From JAAYQA01 sp964510345 (GTDB lineage Bacteria > Bacillota > Clostridia > Tissierellales > Peptoniphilaceae), in contig CAZEBB010000057.1 of the NCBI GenBank assembly GCA_964510345.1, positions 1 to 7,229 of the forward strand: 7,229 nt of DNA. The letters run 5' to 3'. The stretch's first letter is position 1. Each line of letters begins with the position of its first letter. Positions 1 through 6,200 of this stretch are shown piece by piece. The notes under the pieces are model-generated. The model did not search any database, was not told the origin of the DNA, and worked only from the letters and a program-made list of their open reading frames with translations. The position numbers were made by a program, and so were the translations under genes.

Positions 1-54
1 TTTGAGGCCATATCCTGGCCGAGCGGCCGTGAGCGTGCCGAAAAGAGTTTTCCG

Positions 55-72
55 GGCTCGACGAAGCGAGCC
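55..72 (-). terminator. Weak hairpin downstream of the Crp/Fnr gene, possible terminator
   Basis: A perfect 6-bp inverted repeat, GGCTCG and CGAGCC, flanks a 6-base loop (ACGAAG) just beyond the stop codon of the minus-strand regulator gene. Read on the minus strand it is followed by CGGAAAACTCTTTTCGG, which is not a clean U-tract. Read on the plus strand it is followed by a moderately T-rich AATCTTTCTTC. It may therefore be a weak terminator in either direction, or a chance palindrome. The rest of bases 1-81 shows no gene with a credible start and ribosome binding site. Confidence 0.25.
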
Positions 73-81
73 AATCTTTCT

Positions 82-741
82 TCATTGAACCAAGCGCCTC
101 AGCTTATCTTCGTCGACGATTTGCACTTGCCCTCTTCCCAAGACGACGATCCCCTCTTGTTCAAAGTATTTGAGCATCCGACTGACGACCTCCCTTGCAC
201 TGCCCATGTAGCGGGCAATCTGATCATGAGTCAAAGTCAGCGTGCTTCCGCGCAGGCGGCTCTCCTCCCACAGAAACAACCCGAGCCGCTGATCCATGCT
301 CATAAACAGGATCTGCTCCATCGCCCACATCACATCGGAAAACCGCCGGGTCGCAATCTCGTACCCGTAGCACTTCATATAGATATTTTTCTCGGCCATC
401 GCCTGGTAGACAGAGGAGTCGATGCGTACGACTTCGGCGTCGGTTTCCGCTTCAACACATACGTCGAAATTGATCGCGTCAAAGATACAGGAGGCGGAAA
501 GGATGCACACGTCGCCCGGTTCGATGCGAAAGAGTGTAATTTCTCGCCCGTCGCGCGACAGCATATACGTTCGCAAGCGCCCGCTGCGCACGAGGATAAC
601 GCCCACACAGATATCGCCGCCATTATGGACACAACTGCTCTGCGGATATACTTGCCCATTGGCATTTTCTAATAGTACCTCTTGTTCTTCCACTGACATA
701 TGCTCCCAAATGGGAAGATGTCGTTCGATCCATCGTCTCAT
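82..741 (-). CDS. Crp/Fnr-family transcriptional regulator
   Basis: Predicted cytoplasmic DNA-binding regulator of the Crp/Fnr family, 219 aa from the chosen start, a usual length for the family. Residues about 14-120 form the cyclic-nucleotide-binding-like beta-roll (for example LVRSGRLRTYMLSRDGREIT). A long dimerisation helix follows, then a winged helix-turn-helix with LTHDQIARYMGSAREVVSR at about residues 170-188. The recognition helix carries E-x-x-S-R, as in FNR-type proteins (known family feature). The roll lacks the R-S-x-x-x-A cAMP-contact motif of E. coli CRP, so cAMP is an unlikely ligand. It also lacks the N-terminal cysteine cluster of E. coli FNR. Three cysteines (about residues 79, 85 and 95, including CILSASC) could sense redox state or metal, which is inference. 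An in-frame ATG six codons upstream (759) would give 225 aa. I prefer 741 because AAAGGA lies six bases before it and because the predicted promoter would leave the upstream ATG almost no leader. The gene is divergent from the secreted EF-hand-like protein gene, which it may regulate. Confidence 0.9.
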   Translation of the reverse strand: MRRWIERHLPIWEHMSVEEQEVLLENANGQVYPQSSCVHNGGDICVGVILVRSGRLRTYMLSRDGREITLFRIEPGDVCILSASCIFDAINFDVCVEAETDAEVVRIDSSVYQAMAEKNIYMKCYGYEIATRRFSDVMWAMEQILFMSMDQRLGLFLWEESRLRGSTLTLTHDQIARYMGSAREVVSRMLKYFEQEGIVVLGRGQVQIVDEDKLRRLVQ

Positions 742-747
742 AGCCTG

Positions 748-753
748 TCCTTT
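748..753 (-). promoter_or_regulatory. Ribosome binding site deciding the regulator start
   Basis: On the minus strand the sequence AAAGGA ends six bases before the ATG at 741. The alternative ATG at 759 has no purine-rich site at a proper distance and would lie only a few bases from the predicted transcription start. This supports the shorter 219-residue product. Confidence 0.6.
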
Positions 754-770
754 CTCCATCCATCACACTC

Positions 771-800
771 ATTATACCGATGATTTTTAGAAAAACGCAA
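771..800 (-). promoter_or_regulatory. Sigma-A-type promoter of the Crp/Fnr gene
   Basis: The minus strand carries a perfect TATAAT -10 box (771-776). TTGCGT (795-800) lies 18 bp upstream as a fair -35 box. Transcription would start near 764, giving a leader of about 23 bases to the preferred ATG. The first GTCACA element (802-807) lies directly behind the -35 box, a position from which a bound regulator could activate or repress. Confidence 0.6.
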
Positions 801-840
801 TGTCACACAAAAGTCACAATTATTCCCTTTTTTGGTCACA
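801..840. promoter_or_regulatory. Three helically phased GTCACA direct repeats, candidate operator
   Basis: GTCACA occurs at 802-807, 813-818 and 835-840, all in the same orientation (TGTGAC on the other strand). Starts are 11 and 22 bp apart, so all three would face the same side of the helix; the slot at 824 is empty. TGTGA is the classical CRP half-site, and the first two copies have the 6-bp gap of a CRP site, but here the halves are direct rather than inverted. Direct repeats at 11-bp period are also typical of PhoP/OmpR-type response regulators. The third copy overlaps the -35 box of the plus-strand promoter. The binding protein is not known from sequence; the adjacent Crp/Fnr protein is a natural candidate. 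Confidence 0.45.
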
Positions 841-860
841 CCTGCATTGTATTCTATACA
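832..860 (+). promoter_or_regulatory. Promoter of the secreted EF-hand-like protein gene
   Basis: TTGGTC (832-837) and TATACA (855-860) are separated by 17 bp, matching the sigma-A layout with imperfect boxes. The predicted leader is about 55 bases and ends in a strong ribosome binding site. The -35 box shares bases with the third GTCACA element, so occupancy there should block or modulate this promoter. Box scores are moderate, so the exact position is uncertain. Confidence 0.45.
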
Positions 861-905
861 TACAAAAGGTCGATACCGACTGACTCACTCGAAAGAGAAA
901 AATCT

Positions 906-913
906 AAAGGAGG
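906..913 (+). promoter_or_regulatory. Strong ribosome binding site deciding the start at 922
   Basis: AAAGGAGG is nearly the full complement of the 16S anti-Shine-Dalgarno sequence and stands eight bases before ATG. It rules out the longer in-frame reading from a TTG at 832, which would begin inside the promoter and put 30 residues in front of the signal peptide. Confidence 0.8.
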
Positions 914-921
914 AAAAGGAA

Positions 922-1437
922 ATGAAAAAGAACTTATTACGCGGACTCGCAGTACTGGCGATCGGAGCGATGGTGTTTGGAAGCTTCGGAGTAACAACGG
1001 CATATGCGGCACCCGGACAAAACTACATCGATGCCGACGGCGACGGCGTGTGCGACTACTGCACACTCGGCACAGGAACAGGACTTCGTGACGGGTCCGG
1101 CCGACAAGCCGGCGGCAGAGGCCAAGGCGGGAACGGCGGCGGACAAGGGCTCGGCATGAGTGAAGACTTCGTCGACGCGGACGACGACGGCGTATGTGAC
1201 AACTATGCAACTCGCCCGCAAGACGGCACCGGCAAAAAGCTTGGCACCGGCGGACAAGGCAAAGGCGGAAATGGCGGCGGACAAGGGCTCGGCATGAGTG
1301 AAGACTTCGTCGACGCGGACGGCGACGGCGTATGTGACAACTATGGAACTCGCCCACAAGATGGCACCGGCAAGAAATTGGGCGGTGGCAATGGCGGCGG
1401 CAACGGCGGTGGAATGGGAAGAGGCAGAAATCGCTAG
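922..1437 (+). CDS. Secreted glycine-rich protein with three DxDxDG calcium-loop motifs
   Basis: Predicted exported protein of 171 aa. Residues 1-29 form a signal peptide: basic MKKNLLR, a hydrophobic core, and a likely cleavage after TTAYA before APGQ. The mature part has three loops, DADGDGVCD at residue 37, DADDDGVCD at 85 and DADGDGVCD at 131, separated by Gly/Asn/Gln/Lys-rich linkers and ending in a GGGNGGG-MGRGRNR tail. The D-x-D-x-D-G-x-x-D pattern is that of EF-hand, dockerin-like and thrombospondin type 3 calcium loops. The acidic residue expected at loop position 12 of a classical EF-hand is missing (T, A and G), so binding resembles the non-classical types. Each loop has one Cys, and the first also makes a CxxC (C44, C47), giving four cysteines in all that could form two disulfides outside the cell. 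There is no LPxTG anchor, membrane helix or enzyme domain. Role is unknown; calcium-dependent folding or a surface/matrix role is inference. It is divergent from the Crp/Fnr gene and probably monocistronic. Confidence 0.85.
   Translation: MKKNLLRGLAVLAIGAMVFGSFGVTTAYAAPGQNYIDADGDGVCDYCTLGTGTGLRDGSGRQAGGRGQGGNGGGQGLGMSEDFVDADDDGVCDNYATRPQDGTGKKLGTGGQGKGGNGGGQGLGMSEDFVDADGDGVCDNYGTRPQDGTGKKLGGGNGGGNGGGMGRGRNR
1111..1410 (+). repeat. In-frame 138-bp tandem repeat inside the secreted-protein gene
   Basis: Copy one spans roughly 1111-1248 and copy two roughly 1249-1386, followed by a short glycine-rich remnant. The unit is 138 bp, that is 46 codons, and encodes one glycine-rich linker plus one DxDxDGVCD loop. 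Bases 1135-1183 and 1273-1321 are identical over 49 bp, and only a few substitutions follow, some of them silent. The first loop (residue 37) lies outside the duplicated DNA and is more diverged. This indicates a recent duplication rather than old protein repeats. Confidence 0.85.
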
Positions 1438-1446
1438 ACACAAACG

Positions 1447-1478
1447 AACCGCTCTCGGTCAAACGGGAGCGGTTTTTT
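1447..1478 (+). terminator. Rho-independent terminator shared by convergent genes
   Basis: AACCGCTC (1447-1454) pairs with GAGCGGTT (1467-1474). The stem can extend inward by a T-G and two C-G type pairs to a loop of about six bases. T's at 1473-1478 supply the U-tract for the secreted-protein gene, whose stop lies ten bases upstream. The convergent transporter gene ends at 1477, inside the T-run. On the minus strand the hairpin is followed by CGTTTGTGT, a poorer tract, so termination of the operon may be weaker here. Confidence 0.85.
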
Positions 1479-2358
1479 ATTGTTCGTCGAGCCCGGACAA
1501 CTCTTCTCGATTGGCTTGTAAGGTGCTGATCAGTGCGACGCCGAGCACGATGGCACCGCCGATGAGTTCACCTCGTGTTGGGCTTTCGCCGAGGAGAAGG
1601 GCAGCAAATGCAATGGCGTACACGGTTTCCAGACCGGATACAAGCCCTGCGGTTTGGACACGCACGGTCTTTAGGGCGTTCACAAATAGCGAATAGGCGA
1701 TCGCTGTACATAGGATTCCTAAGAGCGTGATCCGAGCGAGGTTCTGCAAGTCGAAGTGGATCGGATAGAAAAATAGCGCCGGTGTCAGTACGGCGAATGC
1801 GATGCTCTGTTCGCGAAAGGAGACCTTCTCTCCGGGGTATCTCCCTCCCAGATCGCGATTCATCAGGGAAAGAAGCGCATAGGTGAAACTTGCGATCATC
1901 CCGTATACGATCCCGATCGTGCGCTCTGCGGTAAGCGCGGAGGGCTCTGCCAAGAGGATGACACCTACCAGCATGATCGCGGCGAACAGAAAGTCTTTCG
2001 CCTTGAACGTCTCCCGAAAGAAGATCGGTTCAAGAAAGGCGGTAAACATCGGAAACGCAGCAAAGGTCACCGTAGCGATTGCCACCGATCCCTCCTTGAC
2101 GGAAAGCGTAAAGGTGGTCCAATGCGCTGCCAATAGTACTCCGGCGATCAGAAACCGGATACGGTCCCGTTGGTCGCTTACTCGATGCAAAACGCCCTGT
2201 TGGCGCAGGAGAAGGAATAAGAAGGTCGATGACAGCGCAACTCTTCCCCAAGCGATCATCACAGAAGGCCACGTAATGCTCCGTGCGATGACACTGGACA
2301 ATGCAAAGGCGAGCACCGCAATATGAAGAAGGAGCAATCCGGATGGGCGCTTTTTCAT
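1477..2358 (-). CDS. EamA/DMT-family transporter
   Basis: Predicted cytoplasmic-membrane transporter of the drug/metabolite transporter superfamily, 293 aa, the normal length for a two-EamA-domain protein. About ten hydrophobic segments can be placed near residues 8-24, 32-52, 68-86, 92-113, 122-137, 147-166, 183-200, 208-227, 237-257 and 263-281. The two homologous halves each carry the family's P/E-containing fourth helix: FAAFPMFTAFLEPIFFRE at about 99-116, and SGLETVYAIAFAALLLGE at about 241-258. Members export or import amino acids, metabolites or toxic compounds; the substrate cannot be read from sequence. The start codon overlaps the stop of the deacylase gene (ATGA), and GGAG lies six bases before it, so translation is probably coupled. 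The likely partner is the deacylase: the substrate could be its product or precursor (inference). It is the last gene of the operon. Confidence 0.88.
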   Translation of the reverse strand: MKKRPSGLLLLHIAVLAFALSSVIARSITWPSVMIAWGRVALSSTFLFLLLRQQGVLHRVSDQRDRIRFLIAGVLLAAHWTTFTLSVKEGSVAIATVTFAAFPMFTAFLEPIFFRETFKAKDFLFAAIMLVGVILLAEPSALTAERTIGIVYGMIASFTYALLSLMNRDLGGRYPGEKVSFREQSIAFAVLTPALFFYPIHFDLQNLARITLLGILCTAIAYSLFVNALKTVRVQTAGLVSGLETVYAIAFAALLLGESPTRGELIGGAIVLGVALISTLQANREELSGLDEQ

Positions 2359-2368
2359 AAAACACTCC
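2355..2368 (-). promoter_or_regulatory. ATGA overlap and ribosome binding site linking deacylase and transporter
   Basis: The transporter ATG (2358-2356) shares two bases with the deacylase TGA (2357-2355). GGAG, within the last deacylase codons (2365-2368), is six bases upstream of that ATG. This arrangement is typical of termination-reinitiation coupling and supports co-production of the two proteins. Confidence 0.75.
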
Positions 2369-3206
2369 GGTTGAACCGAGCCGCGGCATACAGATATTCC
2401 CCTTCAAACAAAAACCGTGACGGTGAAACAGAAAGCAGCGTACCGTCGTATGGCATGCGGATGTCTTCTTCATCCAGCTTGCCGATGAGATCCCCTTCTT
2501 TCAGCTGGTGCCCGGAGGTCGCCTTTCGCAGAAACAGTCCGTCACGTAAACTGCGAATCCGCTGCTGCGTTTCGTGAAAAAACACCGGAGGGTGTACCTC
2601 CTCTGTCGCTTCGATCATCCCCTCGGCTCGCAACAAACGAAGCAGCGCTCGTTTGACTTCCTCGGCAGCCTCCACATCGATGATTCCACGAGGTTGACCT
2701 CCGGGGAGCTCGATCAGCATGGCCGCCCGACCGTCGTTCATGGTCTCTTTCGTCAACTGGCCGGTCACCCCGATCGACTGCACGACGGAGCGAAGTCCTA
2801 AGTGCTGTAACCGTTTCTGATGCGCACGGTCGTTCAGATAGTCGGACAGCACATACAGTGAAGCGTGGTCCCCCCAGCAGTGCAGGTCGATCACGAGCTT
2901 GGCATCCGCCGTCCGTTCCCAAATTACATGAGCGAGCTCTTCTGTCGCCCCCGCTTCACCTCGTCGGTGGAAATAGCGATTCAGGTCTTTATCATCAGCA
3001 GGCGTCTTTCGTGTACGCTCCCGAAACGCGGTCGGGTTAGCAAACGGAAGTACGGTGATACGTCCGCTGACTTTTTGTTCTTGTAGCTCGTCAATCAATA
3101 ATTTCGCCGCATACATGGCCGATTGTTCGTCTCCATGGATACCGGCGACGATCGCCACATGTGGCGTACCCTGTCCGAAGACGGTGGTATCAATTTCCGG
3201 TTTCAT
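2355..3206 (-). CDS. Succinylglutamate desuccinylase/aspartoacylase-family zinc deacylase
   Basis: Predicted cytoplasmic metallohydrolase of the AstE/AspA family (carboxypeptidase M14-like fold), 283 aa and somewhat short for the group. Zinc ligands are visible as H24 and E27 in GIHGDEQS and H109 in VIDLHCW. NPTAFRERTRK (57-67) and DLNRYF (74-79) match the substrate-carboxylate-binding region. E166 in MLIELPGG is the likely catalytic glutamate. The C-terminal part from about residue 220 looks like the family's small beta domain (GLFLRKATSGHQLKEGDLIG). Family members hydrolyse N-acyl groups from amino acids such as succinylglutamate, acetylaspartate or acetyl-diaminobutyrate. None of the arginine-degradation (ast), ectoine-degradation (doe) or aspartoacylase contexts is present here, so the substrate is undetermined. 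It starts 15 bases after the AAA+ gene stop and overlaps the transporter gene. The chosen ATG has AGAGGA six bases upstream. All key residues are intact, so an active enzyme is expected. Confidence 0.88.
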   Translation of the reverse strand: MKPEIDTTVFGQGTPHVAIVAGIHGDEQSAMYAAKLLIDELQEQKVSGRITVLPFANPTAFRERTRKTPADDKDLNRYFHRRGEAGATEELAHVIWERTADAKLVIDLHCWGDHASLYVLSDYLNDRAHQKRLQHLGLRSVVQSIGVTGQLTKETMNDGRAAMLIELPGGQPRGIIDVEAAEEVKRALLRLLRAEGMIEATEEVHPPVFFHETQQRIRSLRDGLFLRKATSGHQLKEGDLIGKLDEEDIRMPYDGTLLSVSPSRFLFEGEYLYAAARFNRSVL

Positions 3207-3212
3207 AAATCA

Positions 3213-3218
3213 TCCTCT
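3213..3218 (-). promoter_or_regulatory. Ribosome binding site of the deacylase gene
   Basis: AGAGGA on the minus strand lies six bases before the deacylase ATG and within the 15-base gap after the AAA+ stop codon. There is no room for a separate promoter or terminator in the gap, so the deacylase must be translated from the message of the upstream gene or from a promoter inside it. Confidence 0.7.
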
Positions 3219-3221
3219 ATT

Positions 3222-6200
3222 CTAACGGCTTCGAAAGCCGATGGAGCTTTTTGTATAGCCGGTCACATGGGCTAGCGCGGCCGGGTCAGGGATCGCCGAA
3301 TCATCGATCTGTGTGAACGAAATCCGATTCGGGTTGGTCGCATGACGAAGCAGTGCATTCTGGATCACCTGATCGACAAATCGCCCGTTTCCAAAGTTCT
3401 CCGCCCCGCTGTATTGTGACATGATGTCCTGCACTTTATCCTTCGCCTGCTCCGTTACCGTAAACCCGTTTGCTTTCATTTTCTGCATGAAGATCTCCGT
3501 CAACTCATCCGGCGTATAGTCTTCGAAGTGGAAAGTGAACCCGATTCTGGAGGCGATGCCCGGGTTCGACTGCACAAATTCCTTCATCTCTTCTTCGTAA
3601 CCGGCAAAGATCACGATCAGGTCGTCCTTGTGGTCTTCCATCGCCTTGATCAGCGTAGCGATCGCCTCTGCGCCGTAATCACCGGCGGTTGCCGGCGTCA
3701 GCGTATACGCTTCGTCGATAAACAGCACTCCGCCTATCGCGCTGTCGATGACATCGGCCACTTTTTCGGCCGTCTGCCCGAGATAGCCGGCGACCAAATC
3801 TTTTCGTTCGACCTCCACCAATTTCTTTTCCATGAGGATCCCGATATCATAGAGCTTTTCGGCGAGGAGCCTCGCCACCGTCGTCTTTCCGGTTCCCGAA
3901 TTACCCGTAAACAGCATATGCAAATTGAAGTCGGGAACGGTAAGCCCCTCCTCTTTTGCTGTCAGGCTGAAGTTAACCATCGCTTCAAACTCGTTAACCG
4001 TCTCCTTCACTTTCTGCAGACCGACGATCGCGTCCAGAGAGGACGATACTTCGGCTCTTTTTGCCTGATTCGATAGATCGGAGATATCCGGCACATCCTG
4101 ATCCGTTATCCTAAGGAGATTGCTTTGGTCTTCATGGATCTGTCCGGAATGCTGCATCAGAGTTTCGTTGACGAGCTTATCGACGAAACGACCATTGCCG
4201 AAGTTCTTCCTGCCGGAGAAATATTCCAGCACCACTTCCGCTTTTTTGAGCGCTCCTTCATCCAATGTGAAACCGCTCTTTTCCATTTTCCTCTCAAACA
4301 TAACGAGCAACTCCGCCGTCGAATAATCCGGAAAGTGAAACGTATTGCCGATTCGCGAGGCGATTCCCGGGTTGCTATTGAGAAAATTGCGCATCTCCTC
4401 TCGATATCCCGCAAAGATGACGACGAGATTCCCTTTGTAGTCCTCCATCGCCTTGATCAATGTGGCGATCGCTTCTTTTCCAAAATCATTTGTACTGTCT
4501 TTAGGTGAGAGCGTGTACGCTTCATCCACAAACAACACGCCGTTCATCGCGCGCTCGATGACTTCCGCGGTCTTCACTGCCGTTTGCCCCACATACTCGG
4601 CGACGAGGTCCTTTCTTTCTACCTCCATCAGTTTGTTTTCCTTGATGACGCCGATGGAAAACAGCATATCTGCCATCATCCGCGCGATCGCCGTCTTCCC
4701 GGTGCCCGGGTTTCCGGTGAAGATCATGTGCATATTTCCTGAAGTAAGGGTGGCTCCGGCTTCTTTTGCAATCTGCTGAAATCGGACAAAGTCCGCGAAC
4801 GAACGCACTTTCTCCTTCACCGTCTCCAACCCGATAAACTCATCCAATTGTTCTTCGAAGCTGCGTACGGGCACGACGTCTGTTGTTACCATCTCAGAGA
4901 CCGTTGGAATTTCTTCCTTCGTAATCCGATGGATCCAGTCGTTGGAGACGTTACGCGTCGATTGATTCAGGATCGTCCGTTGGATCAGCTTATCGACAAA
5001 CCGACCATTTCCAAAATTCTTCTGCCCACGGAAGTGATCGAATACATCCGCCACGGCGTCGAGAACGGAAAGGTCGTAGGTGAAACCGGCTTTTTTCATC
5101 TTTCGATCAAACATGAGCACGAGTTCTTCTGAGGAGTAGTCACGAAAATGGAATGTATGCCCGATGCGTGAGGCGATTCCCGGGTTGATATTGAGGAAAC
5201 CGTGCATTTCTTTCTCATAACCGGCAAAGATGATCACCAGTTTGTCTTTATGGTCTTCCATGGCTTTGACGAGCGTTGCAATGATCTCTTTTCCGAGAAT
5301 GTCGCTGCCGATCGAGTACGCTTCGTCGATAAACAGCACACCGCCCATCGCCTTTTCGAGCAGGCTGGTCGTTTTCGCCGCGGAATCCCCGATATAGGGG
5401 GACTTAAGGTCTTTTGATTCCGCTTCGATCACTTTATTTTCTTCGACGATCCCCAAGTCATACAACATCTGCCCCAGAACCCGTGCGATCATCGTCTTTC
5501 CGGTTCCGGGGTTTCCCGTGAAGACCATATGCAGTTGATTGCCGGGCAGCTTCATGCCGTTCATCTCCGCGCGCTTCAGAAAATGGGCGTACTGTTCGAA
5601 CTCAAATACGGCCTTCTTTACATTCTCCATGCCCACCATCGGCGCGAGCATCTCCTTCACCGACTGATCCCGATACACGTCCGGCGGGAGGATCAGCTCA
5701 TTTTTATTGTTGGCATAGTCGGCGAGATAATTGGCGAGTTCTTCGTTGTTTAGCGGCAAATGGCGCCGATTTAAAGCGAGATAATCGAGAAAAATACTTT
5801 GAAACGACCCCTGTCTTTCTAACTCTTCACGAACTTTCGCAGACAACTTCTCCCGAAATGTGTTGTAGATCTGCTCAGAGGGCAGATTCTCAATCGGGAT
5901 CACATTGTCGCCAAACAGAAACTTGATCTGGCTGCTTATATTCAAAAACTGCGAAACCGGCCGCTTCTCTCCAATCACGATGATATATGTCTGTGGCTGA
6001 TACTGCCCGAGTTTTTTGATTAGGTAAGAAATGGCACTCCCATCGCTTTCTCTCGATGTACGGCTCTTGTACAGAAACTCCGGTAAGCCTGAAAGGACAT
6101 ACAGCCTGCGTTTCAACAGATTCTTGCTACCCAATTCATCGGCCAAATCTTCAAAAGTGGAAAATTGGTAGTTAGCTGAGTCGATCTTATCCTTTTGTGT

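Noticed and set aside
1..54. Start of another minus-strand gene (ATG at 11-9) or end of a plus-strand gene
   Set aside because: The ATG has AGGA only about one base away, and the plus-strand reading is short and Arg-rich without recognisable homology; the window edge prevents a decision.
85..672. Long plus-strand open frame opposite the Crp/Fnr gene
   Set aside because: It is a shadow of the well-supported regulator on the other strand; it has no ribosome binding site and its product resembles no protein I know.
866..885. Short GTCG-ATAC-CGAC hairpin in the leader of the secreted-protein gene as a riboswitch
   Set aside because: A 4-bp stem in a leader of about 55 bases is too small for a riboswitch, and no known aptamer pattern is visible.
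832..921. N-terminal extension of the secreted protein from a TTG at 832
   Set aside because: It would start in the -35 box and put 30 polar residues before an obvious signal peptide; the AAAGGAGG site fits the ATG at 922.
1111..1410. CRISPR-like or mobile-element repeat
   Set aside because: The 138-bp units are contiguous, in frame and coding, with no spacers or terminal inverted repeats.
854..1462. Long minus-strand open frames opposite the secreted-protein gene
   Set aside because: They arise from the GC-rich repeats of the plus-strand gene, give Arg/Cys/His-rich low-complexity products, and run through the promoter or terminator.
3528..4076. Plus-strand open frames opposite the AAA+ modules, repeated at similar relative positions
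   Set aside because: They mirror the repeated codons of the AAA+ modules on the minus strand and have no initiation signals.
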